Shown here: piece after piece, positions 1 to 8,089 of the stretch
Numbering within the stretch: the first letter of the stretch is position 1
How the letters are laid out: the number at the start of each line of letters is the position of its first letter
Source of the DNA: Frigoribacterium sp. Leaf8
GTDB taxonomy: Bacteria > Actinomycetota > Actinomycetes > Actinomycetales > Microbacteriaceae
Assembly (NCBI RefSeq): GCF_001421165.1
Contig: NZ_LMKB01000006.1
Location: 295,936 to 359,935, forward strand
Length of the DNA stretch: 64,000 bases
Direction: 5' to 3'
Notes under the pieces: generated by a model
The model's input: the letters and a program-made list of their open reading frames with translations, nothing else
What the model was told of the DNA's origin: nothing
Database searches by the model: none
Translations under genes and position numbers: made by a program

Positions 1-1212
1 CGCGTAGTCGTCACGCAGCTGCACGAGGCGCGCCACCGCGCTCTCGAACCGATGCGTGGCCGCTCCGGGCGACGTGTCACCGAAGTGACGACGGACCCAG
101 TGCTCGAGGCGACCCCGCGCCTCCGGATCGTCGACGACCCGATCGACGAGGGCGACGATGTCGCCCGCACCGTCGGCCGTCAACCACTCGGCGTCACCGA
201 GGTAGCCCGATTCGTCGACGTCGGCCTCGACGGCGACCGGACGGGTCACGACGAGGGGACGGCCCGTGGCGAGGCGGTCGTAGACCATCGCCGAGATGTC
301 GGTCACGGCGACGTCGGCCGCGGCCAGTTGCCAGCCGAGCTCGGGCCCCACGTCGTGGACGTGGTGGGCGTCGGGATCACGCGCGTTCGCCTCGCCGAGG
401 GCCCGGATGATCGCCTCGTGCGCCCGCCGGTACTCGGGGTCGAGCACGCCGCTTCGCGGATGCGCCCGGTAGACGACCCGGTGACGCCCCGACGCCAGCA
501 GGGCCCTGACGAGGGCGAGGCCGTGCGTCGCGATCGACCCGTACGCGGCCGCGGGACGGTCACCCTCCCAGGTCGGGGCGTAGAGCACGACGAGGCGGTC
601 GTCGTCGGGGTAGGGCACCTCGCCCGAGAAGTGGTCGGCCTGCGGGCGTCCGATGGGCACGGCGCGCTTCTCGAGGTCGTAGTCCCAGAGCTTGGCGGCG
701 AGGCGGTCCTTGGCGGCGTCGCCCGCGACGAAGGCGTAGTCGTAGGCCTTGAACTGGTTCGTCGTCATGTACATCTTGTCGCTCTCGCCGTGGTTGACGA
801 AGACGTGCCACATGCGGCCGTACCGCATCATCTGGAAGTTCTTGGCGTTCTGGTTGACGTACAGGGTCAGGGCCAGCGGCTGAGCGGCGACGAAGTCCTC
901 GAGGTCGGCCACCTTGCGGGCGTAGACCAGCGGTACCGGGCTCTCGTCGAGCATGGTCACCATGGTGCCCGGCGAACGGACGACGATGGCGACGGGGAAG
1001 GTCTCGGCCAGGTGGGCGAGAGGCGCGTACCACTGGCGGATCTGGTACATGTTGACGGCCGTGTCGGCGAAGTACACGGCGACGCGCACGGTGCCCGGAG
1101 CCGGCGTCACCGCGACCCGCGGGTCGCGCTCCAGCCGACGTCGACTGCTGCGGGAACGGACGGCCCGGCGGGCGAGGCTCCAGGCGAGCCCCAGGTCTCG
1201 GGTCAGCGGCAC
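1..1212 (-). CDS. CDP-glycerol glycerophosphotransferase family protein (partial, C-terminus outside window)
   Basis: Transfers glycerol-phosphate (or a related polyol-phosphate) from CDP-glycerol in building teichoic-acid-like wall polymers; expected at the inner membrane face. 404 codons are visible with no stop before the edge. Family landmarks are VNHGESDKMY (about 139-148), LYAPTWEG (210-217) and YRAHPRSG (248-255), the pattern of TagB/TagF-type enzymes, followed by a C-terminal Rossmann half ending in the ATDISAMVYD-like segment. The start is GTG at 1212 with AGGAGG four bases upstream; an overlapping ATG two bases earlier is out of frame and stops after three codons. It lies about 50 bp downstream of a glycosyltransferase and a CDP-alcohol transferase on the same strand, which supports a surface-polymer role. 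The exact polymer is unknown. Confidence 0.85.
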   Translation of the reverse strand, partial: MPLTRDLGLAWSLARRAVRSRSSRRRLERDPRVAVTPAPGTVRVAVYFADTAVNMYQIRQWYAPLAHLAETFPVAIVVRSPGTMVTMLDESPVPLVYARKVADLEDFVAAQPLALTLYVNQNAKNFQMMRYGRMWHVFVNHGESDKMYMTTNQFKAYDYAFVAGDAAKDRLAAKLWDYDLEKRAVPIGRPQADHFSGEVPYPDDDRLVVLYAPTWEGDRPAAAYGSIATHGLALVRALLASGRHRVVYRAHPRSGVLDPEYRRAHEAIIRALGEANARDPDAHHVHDVGPELGWQLAAADVAVTDISAMVYDRLATGRPLVVTRPVAVEADVDESGYLGDAEWLTADGAGDIVALVDRVVDDPEARGRLEHWVRRHFGDTSPGAATHRFESAVARLVQLRDDYA

Positions 1213-1264
1213 ATGCCCTCCTCGGGTCGGTCCGTCACCCGATCGGCGCCGGACCCCGGAAAGC

Positions 1265-2122
1265 CTAGAGGACCGGAGGTCGACCGGCCCTGGACATGCG
1301 GAGGACCGTTACCCAACCGATGGAGCGTCGACCGCCCGGCGCCTCTCGCCACCCCTCCACCCAGCCCGCGAACCAGGGCCGCAGGCGCTGCGGGGTGCGT
1401 GCCCAGCGCAGCAGCTGGACCCCCGTCCAGGAGGCGACGTAGACGGGGACCAACGGCCAGGGCAGGTTGCGCTTGGCGAGCCAGACCCGGTTCCGGGCGT
1501 TCAGACGGTAGTAGTCCGCGTGGCGCGCCGGGTCGATGGCCGGGTGGTTCGCCACGAGCGAGCCCTCGTACCAGGTGCGCCTGCCCTGGGCCCAGACCCG
1601 CCACGCCAGCTCGATGCCCTCGTGCGCGTAGAAGTACGGCTCCCCCCAGCCGGTGCAGGCGTCGAAGACGTCGCGGGGCAGCAGGGTGGCCCCCTCCCAG
1701 ACGGAGAACACGTCGCTCGAGCGGCGAGGGTCGCCCTTGCGCAGTCGAGGCGTCCAGCGGCGGGGGTTCGCGGCGCCGTCGGGGTCCACGACCCGCGGCT
1801 GCAGGAGCCCGATCTCGGGTCGGGCCCGCATCAACGCGACGGCGTCGGCGAGGAACCGCTCGGAGGGCAGGCTCGCGTCGTCGTCGAGGAAGAAGATCCA
1901 CTCGCCCGAGACCGCTTCGGCTCCTCGGTTGCGGCCGGCGGGGATGCCCACGTTCTCGGCGAGTTCGAGCAGACGGACCCCGGTCGGGACCTCGACCTCG
2001 GCGGTCGCGGCGTCTCGTCCGTTCACCACGCAGACGACGTCCAGCTCGACGTCGCGCTGGGCCAGCATCGTGGCCAATCCCCGAGCCAGGTCGCGCGGAC
2101 GTCGCCCCTGGGTCAGGCTCAC
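1265..2122 (-). CDS. Family 2 glycosyltransferase
   Basis: GT-A fold glycosyltransferase that probably adds a sugar from a nucleotide-sugar donor to a wall or capsule glycan on the cytoplasmic side. The acidic metal/nucleotide motif is FFLDDDAS (DDD at about 80-82), preceded by ENVGIPAGRNRG, typical of rhamnosyltransferase-like GT2 enzymes; the acceptor-side motif is FYAHEGIELAWR. 285 aa from a GTG at 2122. The start is uncertain: the reading frame stays open upstream and encodes VRPRVGVV, which looks like the first beta strand of the fold, so translation may begin slightly earlier, inside the end of the CDP-alcohol transferase gene. Donor and acceptor cannot be told from sequence. Confidence 0.85.
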   Translation of the reverse strand: MSLTQGRRPRDLARGLATMLAQRDVELDVVCVVNGRDAATAEVEVPTGVRLLELAENVGIPAGRNRGAEAVSGEWIFFLDDDASLPSERFLADAVALMRARPEIGLLQPRVVDPDGAANPRRWTPRLRKGDPRRSSDVFSVWEGATLLPRDVFDACTGWGEPYFYAHEGIELAWRVWAQGRRTWYEGSLVANHPAIDPARHADYYRLNARNRVWLAKRNLPWPLVPVYVASWTGVQLLRWARTPQRLRPWFAGWVEGWREAPGGRRSIGWVTVLRMSRAGRPPVL

Positions 2123-2148
2123 GACTCCGACCCGGGGCCGGACCTCGC

Positions 2149-2955
2149 TCAGGAGCGCACCCGCTTCGACGCCATGATGGCGACGAAGTGGCCGACCAAC
2201 GCCAGCACCGACAGCGGGAGCAGGGCGACGAGCAGGACGCGGTCGGCGGTGACACCGCCCACGACGAGGCCGACGATCGCGGCCAGGAAGACGAGCATCG
2301 TCAGCTCGACCGAGTGGTACAGCCGATGGAACGGCACGAAGCGCGCGGCGCTGCGCAGTCGGGACAGGAGGCGCCCGCTCGGTTGGGTCGCGCCTCCTCG
2401 TTTGTCTTCGAGCCGGGCGAGGCCCGCGTTCGCCCGGGCGACGTGGACCATGTCGTTGAGGGCCTTGTTGAGCACGATCACGAGGGCCAGGGCGAAGCCG
2501 GCGGTCGTCCAGAGGAAGTCGTCCGGGGTCTCGAAGGGGAATCCGGCGGCACGGACGCCCAGCACGATCGGGATGAGCGCCTCGGTCGAGTAGTGGCCGA
2601 CCTTGTCGAGGAAGACCCCGGCCGGCGAACTCGTTCCGCGCCAGCGGGCCACCTCGCCGTCACAGCAGTCGACGAGCATCTGCAGCTGGCCCAGCACGAG
2701 GGCGAGCAGGGCACCGGTGATGCCCGGCACGAGCAGCGACAGGGCGGTGCACCAGCCGACGAGGATCATCAACCCGGTCACGCCGTTCGCCGAGACGCTG
2801 GTCTTGAGCAGCCACCAGGTCAGGTAGGGCGAGACGTCGCGCAGGTACAGCGAGGCCGTCCAGTGCTCGGCGTTCGCGCGGCTGCGCACCTCGGGCGGCT
2901 GGGCGACGCGTCGCAGCTCGGCGATCGAGCTCGGTCTGGTGGGCAGCGCGGTCAT
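2149..2955 (-). CDS. CDP-alcohol phosphatidyltransferase family membrane protein
   Basis: Integral membrane enzyme of the family that joins a CDP-activated alcohol or lipid to a second alcohol with release of CMP. The signature DxxDGxxAR...G...D is present (D96, D99, G100, A103, R104, G113, D117), but the fourth conserved acid is His121 (LDKVGH rather than DxxxD). 268 aa with several hydrophobic segments (about 45-95, 125-150, 225-262). It sits between two GT2 genes and is spaced for co-transcription (7 bp from the upstream GT2 stop). In this setting it may make a lipid-linked or polyol-phosphate precursor for the surface polymer; substrate unknown. Confidence 0.83.
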   Translation of the reverse strand: MTALPTRPSSIAELRRVAQPPEVRSRANAEHWTASLYLRDVSPYLTWWLLKTSVSANGVTGLMILVGWCTALSLLVPGITGALLALVLGQLQMLVDCCDGEVARWRGTSSPAGVFLDKVGHYSTEALIPIVLGVRAAGFPFETPDDFLWTTAGFALALVIVLNKALNDMVHVARANAGLARLEDKRGGATQPSGRLLSRLRSAARFVPFHRLYHSVELTMLVFLAAIVGLVVGGVTADRVLLVALLPLSVLALVGHFVAIMASKRVRS

Positions 2956-2961
2956 CGGCGG

Positions 2962-4005
2962 CTACCTTCCGGTCTGGGCGGTGATGTTCTTCGTGAGGTC
3001 GAGGAAGCCGAGCACGAAGCCGACGCCCCACCCGAAGTGGATGGAAGGCAAGACTACGAGAAACCAGAGCCGGGTGCGGAGGTCGTCGCCGCGGGCGGCG
3101 AGCAGAGCGGCCGCGAGCACGAAGACGACGTAGACACCGGGTACGACGAGGGCGAGCGTGGCCCACCCGAGGGCGGTGCCGAGGGCGAGGCCGACCAGGC
3201 CGGTCAGGCCGACCACCAGGCCGAGCGCCACGCCGAGCACCATGGCGGGAGGGACCAGGTACCGCATGGTGTTCGCCTTGGGGAAGCGTCGGGCCAGTTC
3301 ACCCCGCCAGAGCCCGGTGGCGACGAACTGGCGCGCCAGCTTGCGCAGGCTCGGTCGCGGACGGTAGGTCACCACGAGCCGAGGGGTGAACCAGACCGTG
3401 CCGCCCGTGGCCCGGAGCCGGCGGTTGAGCTCCCAGTCCTGACCGCGCTTGACGCCCTCGTCGAAGAGGCCGACCTCGATCAGACGGTGCCGCAGGAACA
3501 CCCCCAGGTAAGCCGTGTCGGTCGGCCCCTCGGCCCCACCGACGTGGTGCGGCGTCCCACCGAGGCCGACCCGACTGCCGTAGGCGCGGGCGACGGCCTT
3601 CTCGAAGGGGGTGCGCCCGACGGCGGCCATGATGCCGCCCACGTTGTCGGCCCCACTGCGTTCGAGGGTCTCGACCGCGATGCGCGTGTAGTCGCGAGGC
3701 AGCACCGAGTGGGCGTCGACGCGGACCGTGACGGGGTGGACCGACGCCCGGATGGCCACGTTGAGCCCGGCAGGGGTCGATCCGACGGGGTTGGGGATGC
3801 TGCGGACACGCGGGTCGGCCGCCGACATCTCGGCCACGACCTCGTTCGTGCGGTCGACGCTCGGACCCAGGGCCAGGATCACCTCGAACGGGCCTTCGTA
3901 GTCCTGGTCGAGCAGGCTCTCGACCGCCGCCCGGATCTCGTGCTCTTCGTTGAGGACGGGCATGACGTACGAGACACCGGGTCGGGTGGCGTCGCCTGCT
4001 TGCAT
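2962..4005 (-). CDS. Family 2 glycosyltransferase with C-terminal membrane segments
   Basis: 347 aa. The N-terminal GT2 domain has SYVMPVLNEEHEI, the DAH metal site (97-99, VRVDAHSVLPRDY) and GQDWELNRRLR in place of the usual EDxxxxxR acceptor motif. Residues from about 246 onward form three or four hydrophobic helices, as in membrane-bound exopolysaccharide synthases. This is the promoter-proximal gene of the wall-polymer group, with the phosphatidyltransferase starting 6 bp after its stop. ATG start at 4005; a copy of the recurring GGAGGCGCGGGTC motif lies in its 5' region. Likely role: sugar transfer to a lipid-linked glycan at the cytoplasmic membrane; product not inferable. Confidence 0.85.
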   Translation of the reverse strand: MQAGDATRPGVSYVMPVLNEEHEIRAAVESLLDQDYEGPFEVILALGPSVDRTNEVVAEMSAADPRVRSIPNPVGSTPAGLNVAIRASVHPVTVRVDAHSVLPRDYTRIAVETLERSGADNVGGIMAAVGRTPFEKAVARAYGSRVGLGGTPHHVGGAEGPTDTAYLGVFLRHRLIEVGLFDEGVKRGQDWELNRRLRATGGTVWFTPRLVVTYRPRPSLRKLARQFVATGLWRGELARRFPKANTMRYLVPPAMVLGVALGLVVGLTGLVGLALGTALGWATLALVVPGVYVVFVLAAALLAARGDDLRTRLWFLVVLPSIHFGWGVGFVLGFLDLTKNITAQTGR

Positions 4006-4036
4006 GGATCGCGTTCCTCGGGCTCGTGAGCGCCGG

Positions 4037-4050
4037 GGAGGCGCGGGTCG
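4037..4050 (+). repeat. Dispersed motif GGAGGCGCGGGTCG
   Basis: Intergenic copy of a short motif that recurs through the window, placed in the 5' leader of the minus-strand glycosyltransferase gene. See the finding on the dispersed motif. Confidence 0.5.
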
Positions 4051-4099
4051 GGACTGCGGACGGCCGCAGGGATCGTGGCGAGCTTAGCAACACCCCAAC

Positions 4100-4131
4100 G
4101 GGGGTCGGGACGCCGTCGCGTCCCGACCCCC
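4100..4131 (-). terminator. Rho-independent-type hairpin after htrA-like gene
   Basis: A perfect 13-bp stem (GGGGGTCGGGACG at 4100-4112 and its complement at 4119-4131) with a 6-nt loop, 22 bp past the stop of the HtrA-like gene. There is no U-tract. It should isolate the protease gene from the glycosyltransferase operon downstream. Confidence 0.75.
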
Positions 4132-4153
4132 GCCGCACCGACCGGGCAGAGCC

Positions 4154-5893
4154 TCAGGAGGTCAAGGTGTCGAGGGTCACCTTCGTGGTGTCGGTCTTCC
4201 CGTCCCGGACGTAGGTGAGGTCGGCCGTCGCGCCACCGGCGAGGAACCGGACCTGCGCCGTGAGGTCCGTCCGGTCGCTGATCGGCACGCCGTTGAACTC
4301 GGTCACGACGTCGCCCTGCCGCAGGCCGGCGTTCTGCGCCGCACCACCAGGGCTCAGCTGGACGATGAGCGCCCCGACCCGGGTGGCGGCCGCGTCGCTC
4401 GTGGCGTCGTTCACGCTGGCGCCGAGGAGGCCGTGGCTGGCCTTCCCGTTCGCCATGATCTCTTTGGCGACGCGCTGCACGAGGTTCGACGGCACCGAGA
4501 ACCCGACGCCGATGCTGCCGGACGATTCTCCGGAACTGGCGATGGCGACGTTGAGGCCGATCAGCTCTCCTTGCGAGTCGAGCAGCGCACCGCCCGAGTT
4601 GCCCGGGTTGATGGACGCGTCGGTCTGGATGACCGGCAGCGAGATGACCGAGCTGGCCTGGTTCTGCGCGCCGCCGTCCCCGTTGTTGAAGGAGAAGGGC
4701 CCCTGGCCGTTGTTGTCGTTCTGCTGGCCCTGGTCGCTGCCGTCCGTCGGGGCGGCCGAGGACTGCACGGTGATGCTGCGGTTGAGGGTCGAGACGATGC
4801 CGTCGGTCACCGTGTTCGACAGACCGAGCGGTGCGCCGATGGCCACGGCGGTGTCGCCGACGTTCAGCTCCGACGAGTCGGCGAAGGCGATGGGGGTGAG
4901 CCCGGTCGCGTCGACCTTCAGCACGGCGAGGTCGACGGTGGGGTCGAGGCCCACGACCTCGGCCGGCAGGATGCTGCCGTCGCTGAGCGTGACGGTGACG
5001 GAACCCGACGCACTCGCCCCGTCGAGGGTGACGACGTGCGTGTTCGTGACGATGTAGCCGTCGTCGCTCAGGATGACGCCCGAGCCGGTGCCGCCGGACT
5101 CGCCCGCCGTCACGTTGATCGTGACGACCGACTTCGTGGCCTTCGCCGCCACCGCCGTGACGACCGTCGCGTCGTCGTAGTCGTTGACCGTCAGGTCTCG
5201 CGACTGACCCGTGGCCGAGACGCCGGCCCCGGAGTCGCGGGACAGCACCGCGGCGACGCCGCCGCCCGCCGCGCCTCCGACGAGGACGCCGACCAGGAGG
5301 GCCGCCGCGACGGACCCCGCACCACGCCGGCTCTTCTTCGGTTTCTCCGCAGGCGCCCGCCAACCAGCCGCTGCGTACGACTTCGTCGTGTCGTACGCGA
5401 ACGCCGACGGGTCGGAGTCCGGCTGCCGATAGGGGTCGGTCCCGGCCTGCTGGTAGGAGGACGGCTGCTGGTACGACCCGGGTTGCTGGTAGGAGGACGG
5501 CTGCTGGTACGAACCGGGCTGCTGGTAGGAACCGGGTTGCTGAGGGTCCCCGGACTGCTGGTACGAACCCATCTGCTGGTACGAACCGGGCTGCTGGTAG
5601 GGACCCGCCTGCTGGTGAGACGACGGATGCGGGAACGAGCCGGGTCGAGGCTGCGAGTCGTCGTTCCGGCGCCCGTCGGGGCCGGACTCGAACTCGCCCG
5701 CTCGCGGCGTGCTGCCGGGGAGAGGCGGAGCACCGTAGGTGACGCCCTGGTCCGCCGGGTACGGCGTCGTGGGCTGGGCACCGTCGTTCGTGGCCCGGTC
5801 GTCGCCCGGGACGCCCTGCGAACCGGCGGCGGTGCCCTCGGGCGTGCGCGGTGCGCCGTCGTCGGCGTCGTCGTGGCGGGGGGTGTCGGTCAT
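4154..5893 (-). CDS. HtrA/DegP-like trypsin-fold serine protease with PDZ domain
   Basis: Membrane-anchored envelope quality-control protease, 579 aa. Order of parts: a long disordered cytoplasmic N-terminus with hexapeptide repeats rich in Gln, Pro, Ser and Tyr (about 94-150), a basic patch KPKKSRR, one transmembrane helix (about 194-217), a trypsin-like domain, and a PDZ domain (about 490-579). The catalytic triad is visible: His286 (TNTHVV), Asp321 (DLAVLK) and Ser433 (GNSGGAL). A low-complexity insert (about 380-412) lies inside the protease domain. ATG start at 5893 is preceded by AAGGAG. A -10-like TATGAT and an inverted repeat lie upstream; a strong hairpin follows. An open frame continues upstream of the ATG but is antisense to the aminotransferase and not credible as protein. 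Confidence 0.92.
   Translation of the reverse strand: MTDTPRHDDADDGAPRTPEGTAAGSQGVPGDDRATNDGAQPTTPYPADQGVTYGAPPLPGSTPRAGEFESGPDGRRNDDSQPRPGSFPHPSSHQQAGPYQQPGSYQQMGSYQQSGDPQQPGSYQQPGSYQQPSSYQQPGSYQQPSSYQQAGTDPYRQPDSDPSAFAYDTTKSYAAAGWRAPAEKPKKSRRGAGSVAAALLVGVLVGGAAGGGVAAVLSRDSGAGVSATGQSRDLTVNDYDDATVVTAVAAKATKSVVTINVTAGESGGTGSGVILSDDGYIVTNTHVVTLDGASASGSVTVTLSDGSILPAEVVGLDPTVDLAVLKVDATGLTPIAFADSSELNVGDTAVAIGAPLGLSNTVTDGIVSTLNRSITVQSSAAPTDGSDQGQQNDNNGQGPFSFNNGDGGAQNQASSVISLPVIQTDASINPGNSGGALLDSQGELIGLNVAIASSGESSGSIGVGFSVPSNLVQRVAKEIMANGKASHGLLGASVNDATSDAAATRVGALIVQLSPGGAAQNAGLRQGDVVTEFNGVPISDRTDLTAQVRFLAGGATADLTYVRDGKTDTTKVTLDTLTS
5444..5614 (-). repeat. In-frame 18-bp tandem repeats encoding QQPGSY-type units
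   Basis: About nine units of six codons (QQPGSY, QQPSSY, QQMGSY and variants) inside the N-terminal tail of the HtrA-like protease. Similar Gln/Pro tails occur in other actinobacterial membrane proteins; copy number could vary between strains by slippage. Confidence 0.8.
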
Positions 5894-5928
5894 GGTGCTC
5901 CTTCCAAGCCCTGACAGCCTGGTCGCCC

Positions 5929-5977
5929 AAGCTGGGCGGATCATACGGCGAGCCTGTGAGCGGACTGCGCCCAGCTT
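5929..5977. promoter_or_regulatory. Divergent control region: inverted repeat around a -10 element
   Basis: AAGCTGGGCG (5929-5938) is repeated in inverted form as CGCCCAGCTT (5968-5977). The left arm is also part of a smaller palindrome CGCCCA-AGC-TGGGCG (5924-5938). Between the arms, on the minus strand, is TATGAT (5940-5945), a good -10 hexamer for the HtrA-like gene. The layout suits an operator controlling the protease and possibly the divergent aminotransferase; the regulator is unknown. Confidence 0.5.
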
Positions 5978-6037
5978 ATGCGGCGGCTGGACGGGACCTC
6001 CCCCGAGCCCCTCCAGCGCGGCTACGGTGACGGGATC

Positions 6038-7237
6038 ATGACTCCTCAAGCACCCTGGCAACGCGCGGCGAGCGGCGCCATGCTCCTCGACGGCGCCGGT
6101 CGACTCGCCCCGACCATATTCGCCGAGATGTCGGCGCTCGCCACGGCGACGGACAGCATCAACCTCGGGCAGGGGTACCCCGACGAGGACGGCCCGGTCG
6201 AGGTCCTCGAGGCGGCGCACGAGGCACTGCGCTCGGGCCTCAACCAGTACCCGCCGGGCCGGGGCATGCCCGTCCTCCTCGACGCCGTCGCCGCCCACCA
6301 GAGGCGGTTCTACGGCATCGACCTCGATCCGCGACGCGAGGTGCTCGTGACCGCGGGGGCGACCGAGGCGCTGGCGGCCACGATCCTGGCCTTCGTCGAC
6401 CGCGGTGACGAGGTGGTGACGCTCGAGCCCTTCTACGATGCCTACGGAGCCGTCATCGGGCTCGCGGGCGGCGTCCACGTCACCGTCCCGCTCCGGGGTC
6501 CGGACTCGGTCGTCGACCCGGACGAACTGCGGCGGGCCTTCGGACCGCGCACCCGCCTCGTCGTGCTGAACGACCCGCACAACCCCACGGGCAGCGTCCT
6601 CGACGACGCGACCAGGCGCCTCCTGCTCGAACTCGCCGTCGAGCACGACGCGCTCGTCGTCACCGACGAGGTCTACGAGCACCTGCTCTTCGACGGAGCG
6701 GCACACGTGCCGTTCGCCACCCTGCCCGGGGCGGCGGCCCGGACGATCAGCATCTCGTCGGGAGGCAAGACCTTCAACACGACGGGGTGGAAGATCGGCT
6801 GGCTGACCGGTCCGGCCGAACTCGTCGACCGCATCGTCGCCGTCAAGCAGTACCTGACCTTCGTGAACGGCTCGGTCTTCCAGCCCGCGATCGCCGTCGG
6901 ACTCGGACTTCCCGACGCCTACTTCGACGGGATCGCTCGCACGCTGGCCCACAAGCGAGACGTGCTGTCGGACGGGCTGCGTCGGGCCGGCTTCGCGGTG
7001 CGCGCGAGCCGCGGCTCGTACTTCGTGGTCGCCGACGCCGCTCCGCTGGGGTTCGACGACGCGGCCGAGCTCTGCCGGCGCCTCCCGGAATCGGTCGGAG
7101 TCGTCGGGTTGCCGATCAGCGCCTTCTGCCACCCGGCGCTCGCCGCCGAGCAGTCGTCCCTCGTCCGCTTCGCCTTCTGCAAGCGCGTCGAGGTGCTCGA
7201 GCAGGCCGCGGCCCGACTCGCGTCACTCTCGGTCTGA
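6038..7237 (+). CDS. PLP-dependent class I/II aminotransferase
   Basis: Fold-type I aminotransferase, 399 aa, cytosolic. The PLP lysine is K244 in SSGGKTFNTTGWKIGW; NDPHNPTG (178-185) and VVTDEVYEHL (207-216) are the substrate and PLP-ring contacts. It resembles the kynurenine/methionine aminotransferase group that also includes an enzyme called N-succinyldiaminopimelate aminotransferase in mycobacteria, so a role in lysine/diaminopimelate synthesis is possible. ATG at 6038 is preferred to an upstream ATG at 5978 because the alignable N-terminus begins here; the ribosome site is weak. The 3' end overlaps the convergent nitrilase-family gene by 15 bp. A second, different DapC-type gene lies at 46833-47933. 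Confidence 0.88.
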   Translation: MTPQAPWQRAASGAMLLDGAGRLAPTIFAEMSALATATDSINLGQGYPDEDGPVEVLEAAHEALRSGLNQYPPGRGMPVLLDAVAAHQRRFYGIDLDPRREVLVTAGATEALAATILAFVDRGDEVVTLEPFYDAYGAVIGLAGGVHVTVPLRGPDSVVDPDELRRAFGPRTRLVVLNDPHNPTGSVLDDATRRLLLELAVEHDALVVTDEVYEHLLFDGAAHVPFATLPGAAARTISISSGGKTFNTTGWKIGWLTGPAELVDRIVAVKQYLTFVNGSVFQPAIAVGLGLPDAYFDGIARTLAHKRDVLSDGLRRAGFAVRASRGSYFVVADAAPLGFDDAAELCRRLPESVGVVGLPISAFCHPALAAEQSSLVRFAFCKRVEVLEQAAARLASLSV

Positions 7238-8089
7238 GCGCTCCGTGGAGGTCTCGCCGGCCCCCACGCGGCGCGGGACCACGTCGTACCGACGCAGGGC
7301 CAGGGACGGGTTCAGGCGCCGCACGGCGGCGATCCGGTCGGCCGAGACCCCGGCCACTGCCATGACGTCGACCTCGTCCCCGACCGAGGCGACGGCCACG
7401 CCCGTCGGGTCGACGATCGTGCTGCAGCCCACGCCGATCGGCGGTGCGTGGTCCGCGGCGGCGACGTACACGGTGTTCTCGAGCGCACGAGCGGTCAGGA
7501 GGGTCGTCCAGTGGTGCTGCTTGAGCGGCCCGCGCACCCATTCGGCCGGCATCAGGACGACGTCGGCCCCGGCGTCGACGAGCGTCCGCGTGACCTCGGG
7601 GAACCGCAGGTCGTAGCAGGTCTGCAGACCGAAGACGAGCCCGCCGACCTCGAAGGTCGCGGCGACGGCCAACGGGCCCGGCACGATCCACCGGGACTCC
7701 TGCCCACCGAACGCGTCGTAGAGGTGCTGCTTCGAGTAGCGGGCGACGACGCCCCGACCGGGCGCCACGGCCACGAGCAGGTTCTCGAACCGGGCCGGGT
7801 CGGGCGAGACGGCGACGAGGCCGGCGACGACCACGACGCCGAGCCGGTCGGCCAGCGCGGTCAGATGGCGCACGAAGGGCCCGTCCGTCGATTCCGCGGC
7901 CTCGAGGTACGCCGGGCCCAGGTCGGGGGAAAAATACGACGAGTACTCAGGGAAGACCGCCACCTGTGCTCCGCGGCGGACCGCCTCCTCGGTGAGGTCC
8001 GTGATGGTCCGCCGGTTGCTCGCCGGGTCGTCGCCGGGTGCGGTCTGCACGACCGCGACGACGACCTCGGGTGTCCTGCCGGCGCTCAT
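7223..8089 (-). CDS. Carbon-nitrogen hydrolase (nitrilase superfamily, Nit2/omega-amidase-like)
   Basis: 288 aa. The Glu-Lys-Cys triad of the nitrilase superfamily is present: E48 (FPEYSSY), K120 (RYSKQHLYD) and C158 (LQTCYDLRFPE). The CYDLRFPE context is typical of omega-amidase/deaminated-glutathione-type amidases, which hydrolyse a small amide to acid and ammonia. The chosen ATG at 8089 overlaps the glycerate kinase stop as ATGA, which implies translational coupling; an in-frame ATG three codons upstream is less likely. Pairing with a transaminase (convergent neighbour) fits the idea that omega-amidase clears keto-acid amides, but that link is inference. Confidence 0.88.
   Translation of the reverse strand: MSAGRTPEVVVAVVQTAPGDDPASNRRTITDLTEEAVRRGAQVAVFPEYSSYFSPDLGPAYLEAAESTDGPFVRHLTALADRLGVVVVAGLVAVSPDPARFENLLVAVAPGRGVVARYSKQHLYDAFGGQESRWIVPGPLAVAATFEVGGLVFGLQTCYDLRFPEVTRTLVDAGADVVLMPAEWVRGPLKQHHWTTLLTARALENTVYVAAADHAPPIGVGCSTIVDPTGVAVASVGDEVDVMAVAGVSADRIAAVRRLNPSLALRRYDVVPRRVGAGETSTERSDRE

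Noticed and set aside
52-4029. A 1325-codon plus-strand open frame over the wall-polymer genes
   Set aside because: It is antisense to four genes with clear family motifs, is built of Arg/Gly/Asp/Val-rich low-complexity sequence with no domain, and is the expected by-product of very high GC at third codon positions.
5894-7132. A possible 400-codon N-terminal extension of the HtrA-like protein
   Set aside because: It would be antisense to the aminotransferase; the ATG at 5893 has a good ribosome site and matches family start points.
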